A stretch of DNA of 64,000 nt from Proteiniclasticum aestuarii (GCF_017368455.1 NZ_JAFNJU010000002.1:293177-357176), one strand, 5' to 3'. Shown: positions 40,956 to 49,724, counted from the first letter of the stretch. Translations and numbers: made by a program. The notes: generated by a model from the sequence alone, not told the origin.

Positions 40956-40991
40956 CTATTATGCATGTCGATATATCGTCTAACATAATAG
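40956..40991. promoter_or_regulatory. PadR operator dyad
   Basis: CTATTATG (40956-40963) and CATAATAG (40984-40991) are symmetrical about 40973.5, exactly where CGATATATCG (40969-40978) is centred. It covers the -10 and start of the PadR promoter. Confidence 0.65.
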
Positions 40992-41016
40992 TAAAATGCA
41001 GAGTAGTTTCTGTCAA
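40988..41016 (-). promoter_or_regulatory. PadR-DUF2812 promoter
   Basis: Minus strand TTGACA, 17-bp spacer, TACTAT. Confidence 0.7.
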
Positions 41017-41051
41017 TCATAAAAGGAAAAGAACTGCTTCTCTATAAGAAA

Positions 41052-41074
41052 AGAACCGGATTTTCTCCGGTTCT
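41052..41074 (-). terminator. Terminator of the HtrA gene
   Basis: Perfect 9-bp arms AGAACCGGA/TCCGGTTCT, then TTTTC on the minus strand. Confidence 0.8.
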
Positions 41075-41123
41075 CTTCTTTGCCATAGGGTATCAATTAT
41101 TTAAAGGGGAAACTGTTTTGCGG

Positions 41124-42479
41124 CTATGGTCTCTCCACCAGAGTCAGTTTCAGATCCAGATATTCTCCTTCACGGTAGACCTTCACGGTGACCACATCAC
41201 CTTTGCTCTTGGTATTCTTGATAGCATTGATGTCCTGCACAGAGGTCACTTTCTGGCCGTCGAATTCTGTGATGACATCGCCCACCATCATGGAAGCGAG
41301 ATAGGCTGGAGTGTTATCCTGCACTTCCACAACCAGAACACCCACTGGCAGATCGTTCTGCTCCGCTGTGGCTTCATTGATTTCTCTGCCTGCGATGCCC
41401 ACAAGAAGCTGGGCTCTGGAGAGGGCATCCAGATCATTGGTCAGGGTGTTGATCGGAATGGCGAAGCCTATGCCTTCCACTTCCTGACTGTTGATTTTTG
41501 CTGAATTGATGCCGATGACTTCTCCTTTCGCATTGATCAGCGGTCCACCGGAGTTTCCTCCATTGATGGCAGCGTCAGTCTGGAAATAATTGTATTCCCT
41601 GTTTCCGATGGCGATTGTTCTTTGCGTCGCCGAAATGATGCCTGATGTGACGGACCCTGCAAATTCCTTGGACAGGGGATTTCCTATGGCGATGACGGAT
41701 TCACCCACCACTACGCTGTCGGAATCGCCAAGGGTGACGATGCCTGGCACTTTCACATCCTCATCCATCTGAATCACGGCCAGATCGTTGCTGGCATCGT
41801 AATTGACGACCTTTGCGGATACCTCTTCACCGGTGTAGAGAATCACGACGATCTCTTCTGCTCCATCCACCACATGGTAGTTCGTGGCGATGAGGCCGTC
41901 TTCACTGAGAATGAATCCGGTTCCGATGCTTTCACTGTATCCTCCCTGAGGATTGAACCAGGTCGCTCCTCCCGGCACCTTCACGGATACGGTCACCACA
42001 GCCGGCTGGACCATGCTGACGATTTCCGGCACGCTGAGTCCATCCTCTCTCAGCTGGGGTGTTGAAATCTGAACCGGATTTTCACCATCTGCACTTTCCT
42101 GAATGATTTCACCCAGCTTCGAGTTTTCAAAGAAGCTGGTTCCCGGCAACACATTGTATGCACTGTAGATACCCAGTGAAGTGCCCAGCAGAGTGAAAAT
42201 CAGTGCCACTGCAATCATGGACAGACCTGAAAATCTTTTCTTCCTCTTCCCTGAACCGGCTCCATTTTGTCCGCCTTCATAGTGAGAGGCTCCCCTATAG
42301 ACATAGGCATCCTCATTTCTGGGATCGCGCATATCTTTGGTCGGTTCACTCACCTCTCTGGCATACTCCGGTACATTTCTGTAGTCCTGTGTATCTTCCT
42401 TCTCATAATTCATGTTCTCATTCTGGTCTTTATTTTCTTCTCTATCCGGATCTTGTCCGTATGGATCTTTATAACTCAT
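41124..42479 (-). CDS. HtrA/DegP-like membrane-anchored serine protease
   Basis: 451 residues. Charged cytosolic N-terminus, one transmembrane helix (about 87-105, SMIAVALIFTLLGTSLGIYS), then trypsin-like domain with His in NYHVVDGAEE, Asp in DASNDLAVIQ and Ser in NGGNSGGPLIN, and one PDZ domain (about 360-445). Extracytoplasmic quality-control protease. Start MSYKDPYGQDPD follows GGAGGAAATC; a longer frame lacks one. A GTTACA-N5-GTGTCA repeat lies upstream of a GATAAT -10, suggesting envelope-stress control. Confidence 0.95.
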   Translation of the reverse strand: MSYKDPYGQDPDREENKDQNENMNYEKEDTQDYRNVPEYAREVSEPTKDMRDPRNEDAYVYRGASHYEGGQNGAGSGKRKKRFSGLSMIAVALIFTLLGTSLGIYSAYNVLPGTSFFENSKLGEIIQESADGENPVQISTPQLREDGLSVPEIVSMVQPAVVTVSVKVPGGATWFNPQGGYSESIGTGFILSEDGLIATNYHVVDGAEEIVVILYTGEEVSAKVVNYDASNDLAVIQMDEDVKVPGIVTLGDSDSVVVGESVIAIGNPLSKEFAGSVTSGIISATQRTIAIGNREYNYFQTDAAINGGNSGGPLINAKGEVIGINSAKINSQEVEGIGFAIPINTLTNDLDALSRAQLLVGIAGREINEATAEQNDLPVGVLVVEVQDNTPAYLASMMVGDVITEFDGQKVTSVQDINAIKNTKSKGDVVTVKVYREGEYLDLKLTLVERP

Positions 42480-42529
42480 GATGATTTCCTCCTTTGTCTT
42501 TCTTGATGGTATTATCATACAATTTCAAT

Positions 42530-42546
42530 GTTACAGAAAAGTGTCA
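42530..42546. promoter_or_regulatory. Candidate WalR-like repeat before the HtrA gene
   Basis: GTTACA-GAAAA-GTGTCA shares the first half and the 5-bp spacing with the repeat before the NlpC/P60 gene but has two mismatches to TGTWAH in the second half. Located about 14 bp upstream of the -10. Confidence 0.3.
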
Positions 42547-42745
42547 TGAAGAATAATTTTATACAAATTATTTCTCCCATTCGACTTTCTTCTGCCTTAA
42601 ACTATCCGGTGTCATTTTTTTCATTCTATCAAGGAAAGAATAAAAACAGCTGAAAAAAATCATAAAGTATTCTCCTGCTCTTCCTCAGATTGCCTTTCCG
42701 TAAAATGTAAAGGATGCCTTTTTTCATACAATGAAAATACACTTT

Positions 42746-42763
42746 TTGTTATTGAATTAACAA
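42746..42763. promoter_or_regulatory. Rex-like operator
   Basis: TTGTTATTGAATTAACAA differs from the Rex consensus TTGTTAANNNNTTAACAA at one defined position. It covers the -35 (TTGAAT, 42752-42757) of the downstream promoter (TATACT, 42775-42780, 17-bp spacer), so a bound Rex would block transcription at high NAD/NADH. Confidence 0.65.
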
Positions 42764-42780
42764 TGTGAGGGTGATATACT
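42752..42780 (+). promoter_or_regulatory. Promoter of the flavoprotein reductase gene
   Basis: TTGAAT, 17-bp spacer, TATACT; about 35 bp to the start. Confidence 0.75.
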
Positions 42781-42814
42781 TTCATGGTCAAAACAAAAGG
42801 GAGGAAACATACAA

Positions 42815-44587
42815 ATGAAGAAAATGCAGAAATTATTCGCACTGGCCCTCATTTCCGTCATGGCGCTGGGCGCTTTCGGATGCGGAGCCAAAGAAGAAAC
42901 CCCGGAGAACCCTTCAGCAGAAGGAATCTTCACACCAGGAACCTACACAGCGGAAGAGACCGGTCATAACGGTCCCGTAAAAGTAACGGTCACCGTAACA
43001 GAAAATGAGATTGAAAAGATAGAAGTGGACGCAGCGGAAGAAACCCCTGCCATTGCAGAGCCTGCCATCGATGGAATCATTGATGACATTCTGGCCAGTC
43101 AGGGACTGGGTGTGGATGCCGTCACCGGTGCCACCGTATCCTCCAACGCCGTCATTGCTGCAGTAACCGCAGCCCTGAAAGAAGCCGGCGCTGATATCGA
43201 AGCTTTGAAGCAGATCAAGGTGGAGAAAGAGAAAACAGAAGTATCCGATAAAGAAGCGGACATCGTCATCATCGGTGCCGGTGGAGCAGGTATGAGCGCA
43301 GCCGTGGAAGCTGCCAGCGCCGGCAAATCCGTCATCATCGTAGAGAAGATGCCCATCGTTGGTGGAAACACCAACAGAGCCACTGGTGGAATCAATGCCT
43401 CAGAAACCAGTATCCAGGAAACCGAAGGCATTGAAGATAGCACAGACACCTATTATGACGATACCTTCAAAGGCGGTAAAGAAGAGAACGATCCTGAACT
43501 GCTTCGCGTCATGGTGGAAAACTCCGCCAGTGCTGTAGACTGGCTCAATGAACTGGGTGCGGGACTGACAAGAGTGTCCCTGTCCGGTGGCGCTACGAAC
43601 CCCAGAATCCATACTCCAGCAGACGGTTCCGCTGTAGGGCCTGTCGTAGTCGAAGTGCTTCAGAACAGACTGAAGGAACTGGGTGTGGAGATTCTCATGG
43701 AAACCACAGTAACAAAGATCCTGGAAGAAGAAGGTCAGGCTACAGGCGTTGAAGCTGCAACCATCGACGGAAGCACCTTTCTCATCAAGGCTGATGCTGT
43801 CATCATCGCTGCAGGTGGATTCGGAGCCAACAGCGATATGGTGGAAAGCTTCAGACCTGACCTGGTCGGTTTCTCCACCACCAACCATGCAGGCGCAACA
43901 GGAGACGGTATCGAGCTTGGTCAGGCTGTAAACGCCGCACTGGATGACATCGAACATATTCAGATTCATCCCACCACAGACCCTGAATCCGGCTATATGT
44001 TTACAGAAGGCCTTCGTGGAGATGGCGCAATTCTCCTCAATACAGAAGGAAAGAGATTCACCGATGAGCTCCTCACAAGAGATGTGGTTTCAGCGAATAT
44101 TCTGAAGCAGACCGGTGGCATCGCCTATCTTGTCACCAATGAAGTGATGAAAGAAGAGAATGCCGCGCTGGCCGGATACATCAAGAAGGGCTATGCAGTG
44201 GAATGTGAGACCCTGAAGGATGTGGCGGAAGCCATCGGCGCTGAAGAAGCTGCGGTCACTGAAACCATGTCCAAGTATCTGGATGCCGTGACATCCGGAA
44301 CCGATGAAGAATTCGGAAGAACTCATCTTACGCAGTCACTGGAAGAAGGACCTTACTACATCCTGAAAGTCACACCAGGCATCCACCACACCATGGGTGG
44401 ACTGAAGATCGACACAGAAACCCATGTGATCAATGTGGATGGAGAAATCATCAAGGGTCTCTATGCCGCAGGTGAAGTCACAGGAGGCGTTCACGGTGCC
44501 AACCGTATCGGTGGAAACGCCATGACAGACATCATTGTCTTCGGAAGAATCGCAGGACAAACTGCGGTGAATGAACTCAATAGATAA
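42815..44587 (+). CDS. Secreted flavinylated fumarate-reductase-like lipoprotein
   Basis: 590 residues. Lipoprotein signal with ALGAFGCGAKEE (lipobox Cys near 23). FMN-binding domain (about 35-130) with the ApbE flavinylation motif DAVTGATVSSNAV, covalent FMN expected on its Thr. FAD domain (about 147-590) opens with IVIIGAGGAGMSAAVEAAS. IQIHPTTDP supplies the His, FTEGLRGDGAI and GKRFTDE the catalytic Glu/Arg region, and TPGIHHTMGGL and GVHGANRIGGNA the second His and last Arg of fumarate reductases. Urocanate reductases have Tyr at the IQIHP His, so fumarate or related acrylates are more likely. No ApbE in the window. Confidence 0.88.
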   Translation: MKKMQKLFALALISVMALGAFGCGAKEETPENPSAEGIFTPGTYTAEETGHNGPVKVTVTVTENEIEKIEVDAAEETPAIAEPAIDGIIDDILASQGLGVDAVTGATVSSNAVIAAVTAALKEAGADIEALKQIKVEKEKTEVSDKEADIVIIGAGGAGMSAAVEAASAGKSVIIVEKMPIVGGNTNRATGGINASETSIQETEGIEDSTDTYYDDTFKGGKEENDPELLRVMVENSASAVDWLNELGAGLTRVSLSGGATNPRIHTPADGSAVGPVVVEVLQNRLKELGVEILMETTVTKILEEEGQATGVEAATIDGSTFLIKADAVIIAAGGFGANSDMVESFRPDLVGFSTTNHAGATGDGIELGQAVNAALDDIEHIQIHPTTDPESGYMFTEGLRGDGAILLNTEGKRFTDELLTRDVVSANILKQTGGIAYLVTNEVMKEENAALAGYIKKGYAVECETLKDVAEAIGAEEAAVTETMSKYLDAVTSGTDEEFGRTHLTQSLEEGPYYILKVTPGIHHTMGGLKIDTETHVINVDGEIIKGLYAAGEVTGGVHGANRIGGNAMTDIIVFGRIAGQTAVNELNR

Positions 44588-44600
44588 TAAACGTCCCATA

Positions 44601-44645
44601 AAGAAACAAGACACGCTGAAAAAATTTCAGCGTGTCTTGTTTCTT
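44601..44645. terminator. Bidirectional terminator
   Basis: Perfect 21-bp arms (44601-44621 and 44625-44645) beginning AAGAAACAAGACACGC, between the flavoprotein gene and the convergent hydrolase-fold gene. Confidence 0.93.
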
Positions 44646-44666
44646 TATGCAGGAAGATTTCTCCTC

Positions 44667-45668
44667 CTAATTCTTTCTGTAGCTCAGTCTGGTGATCTTA
44701 TCGATGAGTCCGTTGAGACTGGATACGATATCCTGTGGCCTCTCCAGCATCACATCGTAAACAGAATCCTGTACGATGAGCGTTTCCACGTCACTGCTGT
44801 AGTCCAGATAGACCTCCTGATTGAACCGATTCATATTACGATTGCTCGTGATGAGATGGAGCGGATTTTCTCCCAGAAGGTTCTTCTCCACCGGAAGCTC
44901 TTCTGCTGATTCCATGTAGCCAAGCTCCGCTTTCATGATGCTCATCATGCTCTTTGTGAGCCTGAGGTTCGCATGGAACTTCTTCTCCTCTTTACTGCCT
45001 GTACTGATTTCGTCAAAGAAATCCAGAACACCTGTATTCTGCATGAGTCTTGGCAGTCCCACTAAGCCCAGGATTTCCTTGGAGAAGAAAGAAGCGGTTC
45101 TGATGTCCTTGTACCTCGTGATTTCCTCACTGCCGGCCATCTCACCCACAGGATTGATGAAAAGGGCCCCCAGGACTTCATCCGGATAGAGATTGAGATA
45201 TTCCTGCATGACCAGAGAACCATACTCCTCTCCTACCAGAATGAACTCCATTTTCCATCCGAATCTCCGAAACATGAAATGGAGATCTTCGGCAATCTCT
45301 CTTGGGGTCTTATATTCCCCTTCCGTTCCACCATAGCCAGGCCTGTCATAGAAAAAGAGTCTGGCATTGCCGTCGAATTTCTCCATGAGCTTGTTCTTAT
45401 GGAGAAGGGATTCTCCGGAAGGACCATCCACGATGACGATGTAATCGCCACTGCCGTGAATCTCATAGTTGTAGTTCACCTGATTCACCATGATCTGGTT
45501 CCCGCTGACCTGATCCAGGTACAGCTTCGCCTGGTACTCCTCGTAGAGATAGCCTGTGAGAAGCAGCGCCGCTAGAAGGAGCACCACAGCTCTTATGATG
45601 TTCTTTTTGTTGATCATTTTTCTGAATTTATGCCGTTCAAGGCTGTTGGATTCTACTATAAAGCTCAT
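44667..45668 (-). CDS. Membrane-anchored alpha/beta-hydrolase-fold protein lacking the catalytic Ser and His
   Basis: 333 residues. One N-terminal transmembrane helix (about 25-42), then an alpha/beta-hydrolase fold with FFYDRPGYGGTEG, LVGEEYGSLVMQEYLNLYP and VLGALFINPVGEM. In active members the elbow is GxSxG; here it is GEEYG, Ser to Glu. The usual late His also seems replaced (VQDSVYDVMLERPQ in place of SGHxxxLERPE). So it is likely a non-catalytic member. Starts 3 bp after the tsaD stop, weak GGTGG ribosome site; probably co-transcribed with tsaD. Confidence 0.8.
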   Translation of the reverse strand: MSFIVESNSLERHKFRKMINKKNIIRAVVLLLAALLLTGYLYEEYQAKLYLDQVSGNQIMVNQVNYNYEIHGSGDYIVIVDGPSGESLLHKNKLMEKFDGNARLFFYDRPGYGGTEGEYKTPREIAEDLHFMFRRFGWKMEFILVGEEYGSLVMQEYLNLYPDEVLGALFINPVGEMAGSEEITRYKDIRTASFFSKEILGLVGLPRLMQNTGVLDFFDEISTGSKEEKKFHANLRLTKSMMSIMKAELGYMESAEELPVEKNLLGENPLHLITSNRNMNRFNQEVYLDYSSDVETLIVQDSVYDVMLERPQDIVSSLNGLIDKITRLSYRKN

Positions 45669-45671
45669 GAC

Positions 45672-46691
45672 TTATCTACCACCTAATGAAAGACCGGGTT
45701 TTGCATTGAGATCATTGCCTGACACATGACCCTTAATGAACTGGAAGTACGCAGCGCTTCCGATCATGGCCGCATTATCGGTGCAGAGAATGGCGTCTGG
45801 AAAGAGGATACGTACATTCTCCTCTTCTCCTTTCTGAAGAAGCGCCTTTCGCAGGCTGGAATTGGAGGCCACACCCCCTGCCACCGCAATCTTATCAAGA
45901 TTTCTGCTTTTTATGGTCTTCATGGCGTTCTCCACCAGCACGGAAACCACTGCATGCTGAAAAGATGCAGATACATCGGGCACATTGATTTCATTGCCTC
46001 GCTGCTTTTCGGAGTTGAGATAGTTCAGCACAGCGGATTTCAGCCCCGAAAAAGAGAAGTCCAAGGTATCTTCATGAAAATTCGCTTTGGGGAATTTTAT
46101 GGCAAGAGGATTTCCCTCCTTGGCGATCTGATCGATCTTGGGTCCTCCGGGATAGCCCAGCCCCATGGCTCTGGCCACCTTATCAAAGGCTTCTCCCGCC
46201 GCATCATCTCTGGTTTCCCCCATGACTTCGAAATCATCGTAGTCCTTCACATGGACCACGAAGGTATGTCCGCCGGAAACCACCAGTGAAACAAAGGGGG
46301 GCTCCAGCTCTTTGTACTGGATGTAGTTGGCCGCGATATGTCCTTCGATATGGTTCACACCGATGAGGGGAACCCCCAGGGAGAAGGCGAACCCTTTGGC
46401 AAACTGAAGTCCCACCAGCAGTGCACCCACAAGGCCTGGTCCATAGGTCACCGCCACGGCATCAATGTCTTCTCTTTCTATATTCGCTTCCTTCATGGTC
46501 AGTTCCACTACCCCTGTGATATTCTCCACATGTTTTCTGGATGCCACCTCCGGTACCACTCCTCCGAATTTCTGATGAATCTCGATCTGGGAAGATATGA
46601 TATTGGAAAGCACCTCTCTGCCGTTTTTTACAATGCTGCAGGCCGTTTCATCGCAGCTTGATTCGATTGCCAGAATATATACATCTTTCAT
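45672..46691 (-). CDS. tsaD: tRNA N6-adenosine threonylcarbamoyltransferase TsaD
   Basis: 339 residues. ASKHA-fold catalytic subunit of t6A synthesis, which transfers the threonylcarbamoyl group to A37. [11 protein letters not shown] at the N-terminus, metal His pair in [50 protein letters not shown] loop, and [13 protein letters not shown]. Likely acts with TsaB/TsaE, which are not in the window. Divergent from the RusA gene; a candidate -10 (TATAAT on the minus strand) is at 46853-46858. Confidence 0.97.
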   Translation of the reverse strand: MKDVYILAIESSCDETACSIVKNGREVLSNIISSQIEIHQKFGGVVPEVASRKHVENITGVVELTMKEANIEREDIDAVAVTYGPGLVGALLVGLQFAKGFAFSLGVPLIGVNHIEGHIAANYIQYKELEPPFVSLVVSGGHTFVVHVKDYDDFEVMGETRDDAAGEAFDKVARAMGLGYPGGPKIDQIAKEGNPLAIKFPKANFHEDTLDFSFSGLKSAVLNYLNSEKQRGNEINVPDVSASFQHAVVSVLVENAMKTIKSRNLDKIAVAGGVASNSSLRKALLQKGEEENVRILFPDAILCTDNAAMIGSAAYFQFIKGHVSGNDLNAKPGLSLGGR

Positions 46692-47005
46692 TACGTATCA
46701 CCGGAATCCATAAAAACAAGATTCCTTGTCTCCTTTTCTTCATTGATCTGTCGGGGAAGAAAGAATTCTACCGGGTTTACTTCAAGCTCCTTTTACAGTA
46801 GCAAACGATGTCAAAAACCCCATGAATTTCAATTCATTTCCATAACTAATATATTATACCCTTAACTGAATTTATACGCAAAAAATCTTAAAATAACATA
46901 AACATTTCCATGAACGGATTTTCCGTTCCATGCTATAATGAAATCAGAATGAATGTTCACGAAAGACAGCAGGCTGGACGCAGAGAGAAAGGAGAACCTT
47001 TAACT
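46692..47005. other. Divergent control region between tsaD and the RusA gene
   Basis: Contains the tsaD-side -10 (46853-46858), a palindrome ATGAATTTCAATTCAT (46832-46847), the GAACGG-ATTTT-CCGTTC dyad (46912-46928) and the RusA-side TATAAT (46934-46939). Nothing coding is supported. Confidence 0.6.
46912..46928. promoter_or_regulatory. Dyad at the -35 of the RusA gene
   Basis: GAACGG and CCGTTC, perfect with 5-nt spacer, directly upstream of extended -10 TGC-TATAAT. The spacing does not fit the LexA box (GAACnnnnGTTC). Regulator unknown. Confidence 0.5.
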
Positions 47006-47653
47006 ATGGCAGATTATGCAAAAGTGGTGGTGCCTGGTACCCCCATCAGTAAATCGAACTTTAAAATGGTCAGCAAGGATGGGCGCTTTTTCATGCCCCA
47101 TGATACAGGGAGCTACAGCGACAGGTATTCCATCTATGAAACCTCCATTGCCCTTCTGGCAAGATCGCAGAATCCGGGCATCGTCTTCACGGAATCCCTC
47201 ATCGCTGTGCTGAAGGTTTTCTATAAAAGCGAAAAAAGACATCCCGACACCAACAACATCACCAAAAGCATCTTTGACGGAATCGAGAAATCCGGTCTCA
47301 TCATCAATGATGCACAGGTCACACGGCTCGTCATCGAAGAGTATTATGACAAGGAAAACCCCAGATTCGAACTGGAGCTTTTCAAGGAAAGCATCTTCAA
47401 TATGGAATTCACCGTGATCCGAAGAGAAGAGCCCATCCCTTCGAAGAGCTATGAGCCGCCCTCCAACACCAAAGGAAAGATGAAATCCAGGAAATCCGAT
47501 TCTGTTTCCCAGGAAGCAGATGTTCCAGAGAAGAAAGCAAGAGCATCCAGAAAGTGTTCTGTCTGCGACAAGACCCTGACCAAAGGAAACTACATCAGCG
47601 GGAATGGCGGAAGCACTCTCATCTGCAGGAACTGCTTCGCAAAGCTTCTCTGA
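47006..47653 (+). CDS. RusA-family Holliday-junction resolvase with C-terminal zinc ribbon
   Basis: 215 residues. RusA-like nuclease domain (about 1-125) with the acidic catalytic pattern HPDTNNITKSIFDGIEKSG and IINDAQVTRL: Asp residues that bind Mg. A charged linker (RKSDSVSQEADVPEKKARAS) leads to CSVCDKTL and CRNCFAKLL, a CxxC...CxxC zinc ribbon (about 184-215). RusA domains usually belong to phages; here there are no phage neighbours. Start MADYAKVVVPGTPI follows AGGAGA at about 10 nt. Own terminator follows. Confidence 0.85.
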   Translation: MADYAKVVVPGTPISKSNFKMVSKDGRFFMPHDTGSYSDRYSIYETSIALLARSQNPGIVFTESLIAVLKVFYKSEKRHPDTNNITKSIFDGIEKSGLIINDAQVTRLVIEEYYDKENPRFELELFKESIFNMEFTVIRREEPIPSKSYEPPSNTKGKMKSRKSDSVSQEADVPEKKARASRKCSVCDKTLTKGNYISGNGGSTLICRNCFAKLL

Positions 47654-47669
47654 TTCCCCTTCCTATAAG

Positions 47670-47689
47670 CCTCCTCTGGAGGTTTTTTT
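47670..47689 (+). terminator. Terminator of the RusA gene
   Basis: CCTCC-TCT-GGAGG stem followed by TTTTTTT. Confidence 0.85.
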
Positions 47690-47841
47690 ATTGTGCTCTG
47701 CACATCTGAAAGATCTGGGGATGTTCCGCCTTCATGGTAGACCTTAAAAACTTCTGAAACGCATCCCAGTTCACAATCCTGTCCCATGAACTGTGATATA
47801 ATAATTAAGATTTTGTAAACAAGAAAACGTTGTAGAGAGAG

Positions 47842-49551
47842 TTGATTCCTTTGAGAAAACGTCGCAGTTTTGCATGGCTGACCCTGCTTGTCTTTCCGCT
47901 TCTGATGCTTATTGCAGGGAACTTCCTCTCCGAAGCGGAGAAGGAAGTCGCGGAAGCCCATGTGGATGCCACCCCCATAGATCATGAAGCACCTGAAGAT
48001 GATCCCTATGAGGCTTACAGCCGTTTCATCATCGATGCGAAAGAGAGCTTCTATACGCCTGCCATGAAAGAAAAGACCCTCAGCAGAGGCGTCCACGCCC
48101 CCTATGAAGGAGAAGCTCTTCTCCTTCAGCTTCAGCAGAAGGAAAGTGCCATTCTCGTTCAGCGGAAATGGGATATTGCTTACGCAAGCCTTGAGCTCAT
48201 GACATCTCTGCTGGATTTTGAATTCACCTGGATTGTGCCTCAGAAGGAGGTGCTTCTGGTGAAGACCACGGAAAAAGGTCGAATCCACACATCCATTTCA
48301 GTGCATTCCAGAAAGGCTCTTCTGGAATATGAGGATGAGAGACTCTATCGGTCTGAAATCCAGCTTCTTGGAGAAACCTACCTCAATGAGCATCAGCAGC
48401 TCATGATGCCCATGGAGGACCTTTTGGGTATTACCGGATATGACATCGCATTTTCCGGAGGAGATCTTCTGGAAATCTCCAGCCCGAAAAACGGAGACCC
48501 GAAGATGCATATCCTCAGCTATCTGGATATGAACAATAAGAACGCGGAAGAAGGCTACTATAAAGAACTGGAAAAGAATCAGACCGATCAGGAAGTGCGT
48601 CTCATCCTACTGGGTGACATGGGACTTGGCACCAGTTACGGCAGAAAGAATCCCTTTGACGAGAAGTGGGTGGAATATGGCGGTGGTCATTTTCTCTCCC
48701 ATCTGAAGAAAGACTTCGATGCGGCGGACCTGGTCATAACGAACCTGGAAAATGTGTTTACTGAACGAAAAGCAACCCAGCCGGATAAGATCTATACCTA
48801 CAAGGCCCATCGCATCGACTATCTGGATGTGCTCAAAGAAGGCGGCATCACCCACGTCAATGTGGTGAACAACCACATGGTGGATTACCTGCAGGAAGGC
48901 TTTGATGACACCCTGTCCTATCTCGATGAATATGGAATCGAGTATTTCGGCACCAACCTCACCAAAACGGACAACATCGAACTGGGCAACATCGAAGTGG
49001 AATCCTATTCCGTCTTCGAAAAAGACGGGTTCAAGGTGGGCATGCTGGGGTACCTGGGTTTCAACACCAGTTTTGTCTCCGATGAAAAAATACTGGAAGA
49101 TCTCAGGATGATGAAGGAAGTGGAAAAGGTGGACTATATCATTGCCGCCATGCACTGGGGCGGGCAGAATACCCATGAAGTGGGCTGGAGGCAGAAACAG
49201 ATGGGCAGGATGCTCATCGACAACGGTGTAGACCTGGTCTATGGCAACCATCCCCATGTTCTCCAGGAAATGGAAATCTATAAAGGAAAGCCCATCTACT
49301 ACAGTCTGGGCAATTTTCTCTTCATCGACTACAAATCCGCCAGGGATCCCGATGGAGCCATGGTTACGGTAGAGCTGAAGAAAGACGGGTTCGGAGAAAT
49401 CAGCACCTCTCTCAGCCACACACCGATTCTCTGGTCCGGAGATCCTGTGAAAAACACCTACATGCCTCTACGCACAGAGGATCCTTTCCTCATCCGAAGA
49501 ACACTGGATAAGCTGAATGTAGAGACCACGGCACCCATTCATCTGAAATAG
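47842..49551 (+). CDS. CapA-family metallophosphatase-fold protein with N-terminal extension
   Basis: 569 residues. N-terminal signal anchor (about 10-27) and a 200-residue region of unknown family, then a CapA/PgsA domain (about 250-500) with LLGDMGLGTSYG, NLENVFTE, VVNNHMVDYLQEG, AMHWGG and YGNHPHVLQ, the metallophosphatase-type metal ligands. CapA proteins act in poly-gamma-glutamate or cell-surface polymer synthesis; no pgsBC beside it. The start is a TTG at 47842 or possibly the TTG nine bases on; neither has a strong ribosome site. Confidence 0.85.
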   Translation: MIPLRKRRSFAWLTLLVFPLLMLIAGNFLSEAEKEVAEAHVDATPIDHEAPEDDPYEAYSRFIIDAKESFYTPAMKEKTLSRGVHAPYEGEALLLQLQQKESAILVQRKWDIAYASLELMTSLLDFEFTWIVPQKEVLLVKTTEKGRIHTSISVHSRKALLEYEDERLYRSEIQLLGETYLNEHQQLMMPMEDLLGITGYDIAFSGGDLLEISSPKNGDPKMHILSYLDMNNKNAEEGYYKELEKNQTDQEVRLILLGDMGLGTSYGRKNPFDEKWVEYGGGHFLSHLKKDFDAADLVITNLENVFTERKATQPDKIYTYKAHRIDYLDVLKEGGITHVNVVNNHMVDYLQEGFDDTLSYLDEYGIEYFGTNLTKTDNIELGNIEVESYSVFEKDGFKVGMLGYLGFNTSFVSDEKILEDLRMMKEVEKVDYIIAAMHWGGQNTHEVGWRQKQMGRMLIDNGVDLVYGNHPHVLQEMEIYKGKPIYYSLGNFLFIDYKSARDPDGAMVTVELKKDGFGEISTSLSHTPILWSGDPVKNTYMPLRTEDPFLIRRTLDKLNVETTAPIHLK

Positions 49552-49562
49552 CAGATATCATT

Positions 49563-49595
49563 ATGAAATGACGAGCCTTTCTCACGTCATTTCAT
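49563..49595. repeat. Hairpin after the CapA gene
   Basis: Perfect 11-bp arms ATGAAATGACG and CGTCATTTCAT; no T-run, so perhaps RNA protection. Confidence 0.5.
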
Positions 49596-49670
49596 CCCAA
49601 ACCAGCAGTAGTGTTGAAGTGAAGTCATTATCTTTGGCTCAGTCAGAAAGTCTGAAAATCAGTGTGCAAG

Positions 49671-49724
49671 AATAAGAAAGCCCTGCGGAAAATCTGAAAG
49701 GATTTCCCGCAGGGCTTTCTTATT
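49671..49724. terminator. Bidirectional terminator
   Basis: Very long stem, AATAAGAAAGCCCTGCGG paired with CCGCAGGGCTTTCTTATT, between convergent capA-like and hut genes. Confidence 0.93.

Larger units (their letters stand above)
42480..42814. other. Divergent regulatory region between htrA-like and flavocytochrome-like genes
   Basis: On the left it holds the htrA-side -10 (GATAAT, 42511-42516) and the repeat GTTACA-GAAAA-GTGTCA (42530-42546). On the right are the Rex-like site, promoter and ribosome site of the reductase gene. The 42547-42740 middle shows nothing I can support. Confidence 0.6.

Noticed and set aside
42815..44587. Urocanate reductase assignment for the flavoprotein
   Set aside because: Active-site His and Thr (IQIHP, FTEG) match fumarate reductases rather than the Tyr/Asp pattern of urocanate reductases, as I know those families.
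46912..46928. LexA/SOS box candidate at the RusA gene
   Set aside because: GAAC and GTTC arms are 9 nt apart rather than 4, so it does not fit the Gram-positive LexA consensus.
48607..49419. 270-codon open frame antisense to the CapA gene
   Set aside because: Shadow frame; His/Val-rich translation with no family features.
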